DNA from: Lumbricus terrestris
Taxonomy: Eukaryota; Annelida; Clitellata; Crassiclitellata; Lumbricidae
DNA length: 64,000 nucleotides
NCBI GenBank assembly: GCA_949752735.1
Contig: OX457046.1
Coordinates: 37,332,507-37,396,506, forward strand
Direction: 5' to 3'
The position numbers were made by a program, and so were the translations under genes. Shown here in pieces: positions 32,886 to 44,100 of this stretch. Position 1 is the first letter of the stretch. Each line of letters starts with the position of its first letter. A model generated the notes under the pieces. That model saw only the letters and a program-made list of their open reading frames with translations, was not told the DNA's origin and made no database searches.

Positions 32886-33159
32886 GACGTTGCATTGTTT
32901 GGTTGGTATACTAGCTCTGTCTGTAATCACCGCGCCAGAAGACATTTCCGAATCTGCTCTGCCACTGCCATTAGAAGAAACTTGATGATTGTGGTCGTGA
33001 ACAAAACGCGTAGGCCCTATCTCATTTGCATAAGACAGAATCAAAAGAACAGCCAAACATTTCCATCGTAGCCTAGGCCTATAAAATATGCCTGACAATA
33101 AAAAAAGTAAAGCTAACTGCTGACGTATATCCAAACGCCTGTAAAGCTGTCGGCTGTTT

Positions 33160-33325
33160 CCAAGTAACATAACAGCATACATAACATAACATGACATAAC
33201 ATAGCATAGGCCTACATAACATAACACGACATAACATAACACAGCATACATAACATACCATGTTACATAACATGACATAACATGACATATCATAACATGA
33301 CGTAACATAACGTAACATAACATGG
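33160..33325. repeat. CATAACATGA-type minisatellite
   Basis: Imperfect 5- and 10-bp units (ATAAC, CATGACATAA). Long Cys/Tyr/Val minus-strand frames over it are artefacts. Confidence 0.85.
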
Positions 33326-33565
33326 GTTTTAAGTGGTTCAGAAGACGATGGTTTTTTAAAAACCCATTGAAAATTAAACCTCGATCATTTAATAGCCCAA
33401 TTTTCTTAGCTTCCTTTTAAACGCTGCAACTGTGTCCACCGACACGGTGCTAGTGCTATCATCCAAACCGTTCCATAGCTCTACAACTCTAGCACTGAAG
33501 ATGGCTAGGCTATTTATATATAAGATGTTAAGTATGAGTAAGGCATAAAATTATATACGAGTATA

Positions 33566-33691
33566 GTGATGGCGTCCTCGCCTTGAAGCCGCAAGGTTCG
33601 AGGTTCGAATCCACCTCGCCGCGTAGGGACCTTGGGCAAGTCCTTCAATCGCAATTGCTCAGCGCTTCGGCGTGAAACTCCGATGCAGTGT
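33566..33691 (+). mobile_element. SINE family A, truncated
   Basis: From GTGATGGCGTCCTCGCC through GGTTCGAATCC to GATGCAGTGTCCGC, then replaced by (AT)n at 33697-33746. Confidence 0.75.
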
Positions 33692-33694
33692 CCG

Positions 33695-33748
<54 letters not shown>

Positions 33749-34504
33749 CCGAGGCTGATTGATATAAAATGTCATTTAAACGTCATTTAAACGTTTATAT
33801 GACAACATATTCAATCATTCATTCACTCATTCAGTCATTAAGCTAAATAGATATATCATTCATTCATTCATTCATTCTTCATTTATTTATTTATTCAGAT
33901 AAATAGAGATATTGCTCCATTCATTCATTCATTTATTTATTCATTCATTCATTCATTCACTCAGTTAGGTAAATGGAGATATTGCTGAATGAACAATTCA
34001 TTCAATCAATCATTTAGATAAATAAAGATATTGCTTCATTCATTCATTCATTCAATCATTCAGTCATTCTATGGACTTAGGCCTAAATACAGGTATGACC
34101 AGAGAAATGCCAGCCCCTAAGCACAGCGGTCACGGGGTCATAAACTATCTTAAAAATTTAAATTAAACAAACTTTTTGAAAGAAATAACAAAGCACAGAT
34201 ACGACATTTATTTATAATTATAGGCCTATACAATGTTATTATTCACATTGTATAATTGTATTGGGATTAATTCCTTAAAAGGCATAAATAAAAAACTTTG
34301 TATACCTAAGACGTATTATACTTAAAAGTCTAACACGGGTCCCTAAAAGTCGCCGGACCCTGGGCATTTGCCCCTCTCCCCACATATCGGTGGCCTTACA
34401 TGTATATAGGGCCCTTTTAAGAAACCGACGCGCTTTAAGCATGAATCAATCATTCATTCATGCATTCACCCATTCATTCATTTATTCTGTGGAGTGTGGA
34501 CTTT

Positions 34505-34561
34505 CAAAAAACCTACCCAGAAGCGCTATCGGTTACAGAAAAGGACGATATATATATATAT

Positions 34562-34593
<32 letters not shown>

Positions 34594-34760
34594 AACAAGC
34601 TTGATTGGACAGACTGATGTATAACCCAGCTTTGAAGGGAGATCATTCCAGATGGACGGCCCTACAACCAAGAAAGCTCGGTGTTGTCTGGTACCTAAGC
34701 GAGCCCGTGGAACAACGTAAATTGCTCCTTCATTGCAGAGCGAAGAGCCCAACGCGCTTC
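34505..34760 (-). pseudogene. LINE C-terminal remnant
   Basis: The minus strand encodes RQHRAFLVVGPSIWNDLPSK, the typical LINE C-terminal motif, interrupted by (AT)n at 34551-34595. Copy C has a more degraded version near 9030-9130. Confidence 0.6.
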
Positions 34761-34895
34761 AACGTTAGAGACTGGGCGATAGCGATCTCGTAGGTATACA
34801 TGTAAGATGGAGCGCATCCAAGGATGGAGCGTGGAACAAGAGCAGCAATCCGGATTACGAGAAACGTTGGACTTCAGGCAACCAGCGCAACACAT

Positions 34896-35202
34896 CATAG
34901 GTGCAATCACGTCCTAAAAGTTGGAGGGGACCAAATGAAACACGTCCTAAAAGTTGGGGGGGGACCATAATGATAAAGTCAATGGGACCCATAGGCGCAA
35001 TCACGTCCTAAAAGTTGGGGGAGACCATAATGAATCACGTCCTAAAAGTTGGGGGGGACCATAATAATAAAGCTAGGGGACCACTCAAAAGTTGGGGGGG
35101 ACGCGTCCCGTGGGTCCCATAGGGTGGTTGCGCCTATGATGGGACCACTCAAAAGTTGGGGGGGACGCGTCCCGTGGGTCCCATAGGGTGGTTGCGCCTA
35201 TG
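34896..35202. mobile_element. hAT-type MITE, 307 bp
   Basis: The ends CATAGGTGCAATCACG and GGTTGCGCCTATG are inverted repeats, with perfect flanking CAACACAT (34888-34895 and 35203-35210). Copy C holds the empty site, a single CAACACAT at 9705-9712. The interior repeats CACGTCCTAAAAGTTGGGGG several times. A relative is at 51245-52777. Confidence 0.94.
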
Positions 35203-35459
35203 CAACACATCACGTACAACCTCGAACCCATCAATGTGGCCACCACAATGTTCAAAGTGAGTGATCGTCGTAAGCCCGTCCCTATGTGAAATTAATATTT
35301 GTATCATGACCACAAGTTTCAAGCGCGTCATTAGGCCTATGCCAGACTGAATTTTTAGCATTTGGCGTCGGACACAATAATTATTATTATTATGTTCTGT
35401 TCATATTACGGCATAATAACATCAATAATTATTGTGGCTATTGCAATCAGACATGGCCT

Positions 35460-35975
35460 AGGCTAGTTAAACGTGCAAGATACCGTAATCCAAAACCAAT
35501 CACGTGACGTCGAACGGTCTAGGCTAATTGAGCATGAAAGATAAGCCTAAACCAATCACGTGACGTCGAACGGCCTAGGCTAATTGAGCATGAAAGATAA
35601 GCCTAAACCAATCACGTGACGTCGAACGGTCTAGGCTAATTGAGCATGCAAGATAAGCCGGCCTAAACCAATCACGTGACGTCGAACGGTCTAGACTAAT
35701 TGAGCATGAAAGATAAGCCTAAACCAATCACGTGACGTCGAACGGCCTAGGCTAATTGAGCATGAAAGATAAGCCTAAACCAATCACGTGACGTCGAACG
35801 GTCTAGGCTAATTGAGCATGCAAGATAAGCCGGTCTAAACCAATCACGTGACGTCGAACGGCCTAGGCTAATTGAGCATGCAAGATAAGCCTAAACCAAT
35901 CACGTGACGTCGAACGGTCTAGGCTAATTGAGCATGCAAGATAAGCCCAAACCAATCACGTGATGTCGAACGTGA
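35460..35975. promoter_or_regulatory. Nine-unit CCAATCACGTGACGTC array
   Basis: CACGTG starts at 35501, 35557, 35613, 35673, 35729, 35785, 35845, 35901 and 35957. Intervals are 56, 56, 60, 56, 56, 60, 56, 56. Each unit has AAACCAATCACGTGACGTCG (the last has ATGTC) and GGCTAATTGAGCATG. The 60-bp units carry an extra CCGG-containing GCCGG insertion. The unit joins a CCAAT box, an E-box and a CRE-like half. Confidence 0.9.
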
Positions 35976-36479
35976 TCGGCGCTCGACTAGAATCGATAAA
36001 AAACCGAGTCCTATAAATTTCCGGTTTATCTTTCAAATTATTACCAGCAAACCTAGGGGGCGCAAGTTTTCTTTCAACGCCGACTAAACCTGCACTAAAC
36101 GGTCTTTGTTGTCTCTTTCCAACTTAAACTTAGCATCTAGGAAGCTCAGCGCAAAATAGATAAATAGTTCATTTCTCTTGCTGACAATACGACGAGTGAA
36201 TAGTTTAGCAACACATCCTCACGATTGAAAGGAATTTCAGACTATCCGCCTGGCATGTGGAGTGGAAGTATCCCGGTTAGGGTGGCAGAGCGAAAGCAAC
36301 AGTAGAGGTTGTCTACTTCACGATGACATTATTATGCTCAATTATCGGCATATGGGAATTGATACAACCTATATATCTTGTGAACACTTCAGACAAGACT
36401 TTTCCAGTAAAGCCACAATCTGTATCTGTCTGGTCTTCCCAAACTTGTCAATTCTCTTCAGATAAACTGTCTACAGTAT

Positions 36480-36600
36480 CAGGGGTGTCAAAGAGCTGGG
36501 CCGCGGGCCATTTCTGTCCCGCCGACTTTTTTATGGCCCGCAGAGCCTTCTCTAAAGATTACAAAATTAGAGGATAAAAGTTCAATTTTTTTTATTTTAC
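36480..36600 (+). mobile_element. hAT terminal fragment
   Basis: CAGGGGTGTCAAAGAGCTGG followed by GCCGCGGGCC is the typical start of a Charlie-like hAT element. The other end was not found. Confidence 0.55.
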
Positions 36601-37015
36601 AGTCAGCGCCAAATACATGGGTTTTTCACTTTTGTCCAGACCCACAGCTCTGTGTAGACTGTGTATCTATGGTTTCCGGTTGGTTGTCTCTCCAGGATTC
36701 TGTCTTAAAGGATAGGTTACTTGTGAACATTTTGTGGTCATGCTTTCACTCTCAACGATAGATGGCGCCCCACCGAGTCTCGGCGCCATAATAATTATTA
36801 CATAGTCAAATAGAGAATAATGATAATTATGGTACAATCTAGACTGGATAAACAATTAAAAAAATAATGTTACTGTTTAATTATTAACCGTAAAGGTTGT
36901 CACAATTTATTATTTTGACTTCAGTGTATAATTTTTTTGTCCGTTCCACAGCGTTTTTTTTTGGCGAAAATTTCTAGTGCGACTCAGACGAAAGAACTTT
37001 AGTAAATCAATGCAT
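36600..37015. other. No gene seen; upstream region
   Basis: AT-rich sequence before the promoter-like segment at 37016. Confidence 0.4.
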
Positions 37016-37198
37016 TGTGCTTCCGGTTATTTGAAAAAAATGGCGGCAGGTGATGAATCTTGCGAAATAAAAAGGCAAGAGTTTCAAAACGATTGGGATA
37101 AAGACGACAACGAAGAAAATGACTTCGGTTATCTTATGCGCTTCGGTTCACTTAGGGCCGCAAAGAAACGGAAAACTGATGGACATTTAGGCCTCAAG
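37016..37198 (+). CDS. Candidate first exon with ETS/YY1-like start
   Basis: GCTTCCGGTT (ETS-like, 37019-37028) and AAAATGGCGGCAGG (YY1-like, overlapping ATG at 37040) form a pairing common at animal promoters. From ATG the frame MAAGDESCEIKRQEFQNDWD is open to TAA at 37286-37288 (82 codons before the stop). An alternative AAG|GTGCAG donor at 37198/37199 would end a 53-codon, phase-0 exon, compatible with the phase-0 start of the rhotekin exon at 37832. Whether it belongs to rhotekin or is a separate short gene is open; the protein is not recognised. Confidence 0.4.
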
Positions 37199-37831
37199 GT
37201 GCAGTATTCTAAGTTCAGAGATGCCGTAGATGTGATTTACCGTCATGTTCTGAATGACCCTTTAGTATTGAACTGGGAGCGATCATAATGGTGGGTCCGA
37301 CCTAGAAAAATTTCTGGTCCGAATTGGTTAGACAGTATCTAATGACGCCACTCACTCACCCGCACGACTCTTAACTTGACCTAAACCACAATTGGGTCCC
37401 CGATACTGTAGTTGTGCCGTAGCGGTCTTCGTTCAAGCTTGACATAAAACCAGATTTGTAGTTCAATTTAGTGGAGATGGGTGGCGCAGATTAATGGAAT
37501 GTTCGAATATATCTTTGAAAGTTATATTTGTGCAAATGATTTTGTTTTAGCATAGAAAATAGATTTTTGACTTCTTGTGGAAATTTTGTTTCTGTAATTT
37601 GCAATTTATTTACTTCGGAAATTTTATATCTATAGCACCTATTCAAGGTAAGCTGCTCAGAAGCACTTCCTGCCACATCGTATGGTAGTGTCTGCACGTT
37701 TTTAGCACTGAAGTTGAAATTTAGGGCTGAGAAGACTTCATAAATGCATCACTTTACCGTTCCAACAGCAGAAGACATAAACCCTTAACGGGATCTTTGC
37801 TGAATTTGTTTCTTTTAAAACTTTTGAACAG

Positions 37832-38164
37832 AGAAAGTCCTTGGACGAATTATCCATCACGAGCACACTGTCAAAGCTGCGACGAGGATTTACTACGAGA
37901 CGATTATCCCTACAACGACCGTCTTTCGGTAAATCGAGCCCAGCGACACGCAGAACGAGTACTCCTCAGACCGGTTCGAAGCGAACGCTGAGCAATCTCC
38001 ACAGCAGTTTGAAACTCAAGTTTAAAAAATCGCTGCGGCTGGGCTCGAGGAGCAGCATGCTCGATTACTCGGCGACTCTGCGCTCGACTCCACGGAGGAC
38101 TCAGTACCTGCAGCGGCTCAATTCTTTACGTCAGACATCGGGACAAGAAGGAAACGAAAGACAG
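37832..38164 (+). CDS. RTKN-like: Rhotekin exon: basic Ser-rich N-terminal region
   Basis: Follows acceptor TTTTGAACAG. Encodes KSLDELSITSTLSKLRRGF and an Arg/Ser/Lys-rich stretch of 111 codons with no Met start, so a 5' exon must exist. The donor ACAG|GTTGTG is weak. Confidence 0.75.
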
Positions 38165-41100
38165 GTTGTGGAATGTAGCGCTATTATGTACACGTAATGT
38201 GAGAAATGTTCATTGAATTGCGTTGATGTCAGATTCATAAGAATGAACTGAGTTTTGAGTTTGTACTGAGTGATGCTCTGTCATGTCGGTTTCCATCTTA
38301 ACCCTTTTCCGACCAAAGTTCCCATAGCACTTACTGCATTTTGGTTGGTTAAAGTTTATATGTTTTTCATTGGTCATTTGTGAAGTACCTAGAAGGTCCT
38401 ATAGGTATAGATGGAAAAATTTGAAAACTTAACATATGAAATCTCTTATCATCTTTCTCCAATGACTCGGATTTGAATCCAGATAAAATCGACCTGTTCA
38501 AGCTTCTTCTTTACCGATTTTCCTGTCTTCAGCGAAAACTGTTCTAGAGTGAACTCTGCCCTTTTCCACTCAAACTGCCGTCGCAGTCTTCGTGAACTCC
38601 TTTCCCGTAAGGTCGCTCCATTCAATACTCGACCCAGATCACATGATCTCACCCTACATAGAGTTGATACCTTTGCGAAAAGCAGTTTTGTTATGAGAAT
38701 GTTGTATGACTGCAGAATTATTTCTATTATTTATGTCTTCTGTAAACAAACTACTGTGCGTTTGCTGGTTGTCTAATAAAGATGCGGTGGAGTGGGGGTA
38801 AGTTTGTCATGTAGGGGTATTTTCGATGCCTTGGAGCCAGAAGGTTGTTAGTTCGAATCCACCTCAAGCTGCCAGGTAAAGACCCCGAGCAAGTCGTTCT
38901 TTCGCATTTGCTTACGCGCCTCGATGTGAAACTCCGATTTGGTGTTTGCGCTGTAGCTGGGAGCGCCTCTGAGTAGAAATCTTGATGGGTGCTCATACGT
39001 ACTGTTCATGCAATATTCTTACTTACTGACTTAAGTTGTATTGTATTGTGTAACTGAAGGATGACCCACTTCGGCAGAAGATTGAACATGAAATGCGAAT
39101 GACGGAGGGCACGGCCAAACTTCTTGCAGCCAATCGAAACCCAGGAATTGCTTTGGAGGTCGGAAAGAGTTTGCTCACTTCAACAGCGCGTCTGAATGCA
39201 TACATGAGCGAATTGGAGTCTCAGAAGGCGTTTGACGCTACAGAAGAAACCTCACACAGGTTAATTATTCTTTAGTGTTCTGCCCTTAGGCAGATCATCC
39301 CAGATTCCAACGACACCATTCTTGTCTATTCTCTGCTTTTTCCTTGATTTCTTTATGTCCTTTTCTCCATCCATCAGCCAGTTCAATGTCATCTTTCGTG
39401 GTCTTCTTGGTTTTTGGTTTGTAGATTAATTCTTTATTTTAGTTTATTTATGGTTTTGTTTGTCAGGGAGCTGTACAAGTTTCAGTTATGCATTAAGTAT
39501 CTTTAAAGTGTTTATTTTGATGCAAGCTAGAAAGTTCTGTCATTAGGTTACTGAATACTATGATAATACTTCCTGTTTTCAGTCAGCATGATCACTGTTT
39601 AACTTTTTGGGCAGTTTCAGTCACATGCAATTCTGTTTGTTTTGTGATTTTTTATGTTAATCGGGTATAAACTTAGGACTAATCTTTTTCAACATGCACA
39701 TAAACCGTATCCTAGATTATAGTCTCTCTTTTTGTCTATCGGATATCACCATAATTGTTGTTTTTTATTGCAATTTCCTTTAAGACGACATTGACTGATA
39801 TTTTGGACACTACGATAAACATTGCAGTAGAAGCCATTGTGATTAGATTTTATTGTATTAGATTTAACTCTGATGACTTCCTTCACAAGCTGTATCATGT
39901 TGTAGCAATGTGGAATGGAAGCCTTGTCAAGCCACAGTCACCATTTCTGGTAAGAACAGACAGCATGGGTTTGAGGCTTTAAAAACTTAATTTTTGTGTA
40001 AATTATGTTGATTGATTGTTTACTCTAGTCAGTGTTCAGTTATCGGACAATTTATTTTGTTGTCTATTTTTCTGACAATTTGTTTGGTGCAAGTTACAAG
40101 CAAGAAAGGGAGCTAAATAATTGCCAGTTAGTGAAAATTAATTTCTGAATGCCTTATAGTCGTTCTGTTGCTGGTTGACTGCTGGTGACGAAATGAAGAG
40201 GGTGTTGTCTTCAATCAGTCAATCAATCAATCAATTCTTTATTGGAGCCATTGCAAAGCAAAAACAGAAGTAGCATTTATATTTTCCATTTTTAACATTA
40301 TAACAGAATAGTAGTGTAATCACTTTTGTTACAGTTGCACTGAGCAAGATATTGGTTCCTTTGAACCATTTGATGATGCGTCTTATTAGAAATTGGTGCT
40401 ATATAAAGAGAAATTATAATCGCAAACGTATTCAGCGTCGCTTCTTTTTAGATGCTAGTCAGAGGCCCTGCTGAGCTAACATCATGAATCACGATCGAAT
40501 AAATTTGTAATTGATTACGTGGAAAAGAGTCAAACGAAGGCTGAATGAACAATTTGGTGATCTTGGCGAAAGTTGGCATAGAAAATAGATGCAGAATTGC
40601 AGATGTGTGGATCATGCGAGTTGATTGGATTAAATGTATATTGCAGCATAGAGAGCACGGATTCAATTTGCCTCTGATATTGTTATCGTGTAGGAACCTT
40701 CAGCAAGTCATTCAGTCATTAGTTGCTCAGTGCTCTCAATTTTACTCATGCAGATTTATGTAGCACCCCTTAAATGTTCTGCTCAGGAGCGCTCCTGACT
40801 CGACCTAGGCTGAAAAGGACAGTTTTAAGGCTGCGAAGTAACACATCTGAGCAAACCATATAGGCATTAGGTGTATAGACAGTGGAAACCAATGTTTCAC
40901 ACCGTAATGCTTGGTCATTGAATAGTGGCACTTGGTAAATATATATATATTTGTTATATATTATATTTGTTATATATTATATTATATTGTTATATATGTA
41001 TTTTTAATGATTATATTAATAAACGGGAGATTTCAACCAGTTTTGACAGTTGCCAAGACGTGGGTGTTGTATTGCCAAGCTTTTCACCGTCATGTTATTA

Positions 41101-44100
41101 ATTGTTTGGCAGAGTGTCTTGGTTAATGCTCGATATCGTTTTTGTAGATTTGAGAATTCCACTCGTTTGGCAGGAGGTCGATCATTTTCTGAATAAGAGT
41201 GGTAGGTGTCCTGCTTGTTGAATCGTATTTGAACATGCTGCGGAAACTAAGAAATATTTTAAAATTTGCGATTACATTTTGTTGGCATTTGAAGATTTGA
41301 AAAGCCCATTTTATAATGTTTTGAAATTGGAATTGGTACAAAAGTTATTTAACCATTGTGCGCAAGTTTATCGATTTGCACACTTAATTCTTAAAGCTTG
41401 GCATGAACATTATGTTATGTTAAAGGGAGGTTCAGGGTAATGGCAAACAATGTAATCATTATGTGTTGTGTGTTTGAAGTTAAACAATGGATTATTGTTA
41501 TTATTATTATTTTAACTTGAATTTAAATCCAGCGTTGCTTTGTAATTCCTTCTTCCAGATCGTCACTATGCCGCTTTCTGTCTCCTGCGTCTGGGCTCGA
41601 CGGTTTGCGACACAAGTCTCCTGTTTGACGTCGACCGTAAAACCACCGAACTGTCGTTTGACGACGTCATCACCTTGTAAGTTATTAAGTGTTTTCAAGA
41701 CAATGGTCTGATTGGTCTCATATGTACACACAGATACACACACTCATGCACGCACTCGCAAGTACATGCATGCACACACACAAAAACACAGATACACAAA
41801 CAGACACCTAAGCACACAAACACAGACACATTTACATCCTCTTAGATCCTTACATTATAATTAAATTCTCTTTGTTGCTAAACAGTAAACCGTAACAAAT
41901 GACAAATTTTGACTTGCAAGTTTAATGTTTGACAAAAATAAATAGTGGCCTACAGTGAAATATATATTTTATAGGTGACTTTAGCTGATCAACTTTTGTG
42001 AGGGCATAGAGAAGCCGATTTTTACGTACGCAAGGGCGGTTTCCACCAAATATACGAGTTGCAACAGGGGGTGGGGGGGTCGAATTATCGAATATATGAT
42101 CTTTTATAGCGTAATATATGTATGGGCATTTTCCGTATTGATTTCTATAATTGTATGAAGCTGATTATTTTATTTAGTGAGGCAACTGATAACAAGTTTG
42201 AAGTCCAGCTGGAAGTCTACTTACACCGAATCTGCTGCCAGGATATGAGACTCGCTTTCACGCCTCTGAAGAACCGAAAGCGACTGAGTGACATCTCGAA
42301 TTCCGTGGGAAAACGCCTTTCGGGAATTGTAAGATGCTGCGAAAGACGCTGTATCAGTGGTTCCCAACCTTTTTTGACTTAAGGGCCACTTTTTCTTAGT
42401 TGAAGGACATTAGGGGGCCACAAGGCTAAAAATTAATTAACTAAAAGCTCATAAAATTGTTATGATTGATTCAAAATAGAATGTTTAATGCTATTTATTG
42501 ACGTCATAATAAAATAATTTGTGATAGAAAAATAATTGTGTGTTCTATCCTGTCCAAATTATCATTTTTTTCATATATTTTTGTTGAGAGATGAGGGCCG
42601 TTTTTTAGGCCTGGTTGGCCACTTTTGGCCCGCATGCCACGGGTTGGGAACCGCTGCACTATATAAATGTCCACGGATGTTATGCCATGTTCATTTAGTT
42701 ATAATTTTCAATATTGTTGTTATTAATATTATTATTGCGGCTACAAGAGTTGTGGCACAACACTGACCTCAATTCCTTGTTTTAGACTAAACTGGCTGGC
42801 ACTTGTAAAAAGTGTAATCTCGATAAAGCAGTAAATAAGTATCAAAATGTAATAAAAGATCAATGTAAATATTGAAAACAAATATGTAAGTTAGAGGGCG
42901 AAATGTTGGAGTACTTTGTTTTGTTTTCTATCTGGCTTTTGGTTCTTTTGAGACAGTGTTTCTTGACCGTTCCTATTTGCTGTTCTTAATGGATCTGTTC
43001 TTTTTTTAGGCTGAGGATCCTGCTGACCAAAAGGATGTTCTCTTGTAAGTAACATTGTCAATTTATTCTTGCCGGTGTTGCTCCTTGCTTCATACTGTTT
43101 AATTTGTATAGTGCCGTTTAAAGAAGAACTCCTAAGAGACGATCTTATTTTTTATTATGACAAACACACTATTAGGTACTTTGGTACACTGATTCAATGA
43201 AAAAAGTAACGAACATTATCATTTTTTAGCTTGTGCAAAATTCGCGCAAATTTATTGTTTTTGGTGCGGAATTTTTTCATATTTTTGGCGCAAATTTCTG
43301 TTGAAGGCCTTATGATATAAATCTGTTCTTACTGTGAATTATAATAATTCTGCAGTGTGTCAGTTTGAAATTAACAAATATAATTATTTTTCCTGACTGG
43401 CTTTTTCAATCTGTCTTCTCTGACAGAGGTCCAAGATTTGACTGCATCGCAAGAGCCACGCTGTCGATGAAAGATGCAGACGGATCCATTGATTGCTTCG
43501 ATCTGATTCTCGATCCACTCATCCAAGGTCGGACGTCTTCAATGTCTTTGAGTCTTTATTTTTTATTAATAATTTTGTTTATTTTTCGTATCTTTACTTC
43601 TATTTGTTTGGTTTTTGATAAGTGAAGTTAATATTCTGTTTACATGTTTTTGCCTTCCCATTGTTCTTTCTGTACTTTTCTTGATTGACATCATTTTACA
43701 TATGCGTCTTATTTTGTAAATCTTTTATACATGTTATGTTATTGAGAGGCTGGATAACTATGACACTGTGTTAATAATTTGTTATAAATGGCAACGTGTT
43801 AACATTGTTTGTGGCAATCTGTTACTATTTATGTGGTTTTATAGATGATAATGTGTTAATGTTAGTTTTGTATTGTAGCTAGCAGCATGTCAATGTTTTC
43901 TATAGATGGTGGTAGTGCAGCGTTTGGTCTCATGTTGTTTGGTAATTTCTGCTGTCGTGTCGCCGTTCAGCCGTCTTGTCTAGCGGACAAACTTAAGTCA
44001 GGATGGCTCTACGTTCGGGTAAGAATTCCTGCACGGCTCACAGAAGCAATGATTTAGAATTTCTTGAAGGCTATGTAGATGCTATGATGCACTTATACAT

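Larger units (their letters stand above)
33720..36470. repeat. Dispersed repeat family, copy D
   Basis: Collinear with copy C from GAGGCTGATTGATAT (33750) through (ATTC)n, the 34900-35350 segment and the CACGTGAC array to TCTGGTCTTCC near 36430. It differs by the insertion at 34896-35202 and by expansion of the array from two to nine units. Confidence 0.75.

Noticed and set aside
33079..33323. Cys/Tyr/Val-rich minus-strand protein
   Set aside because: Product of the CATAACATGA minisatellite.
35460..35975. CRISPR array or satellite centromere
   Set aside because: Spacers are repeats themselves; only nine units, found in fewer copies within a dispersed repeat family.
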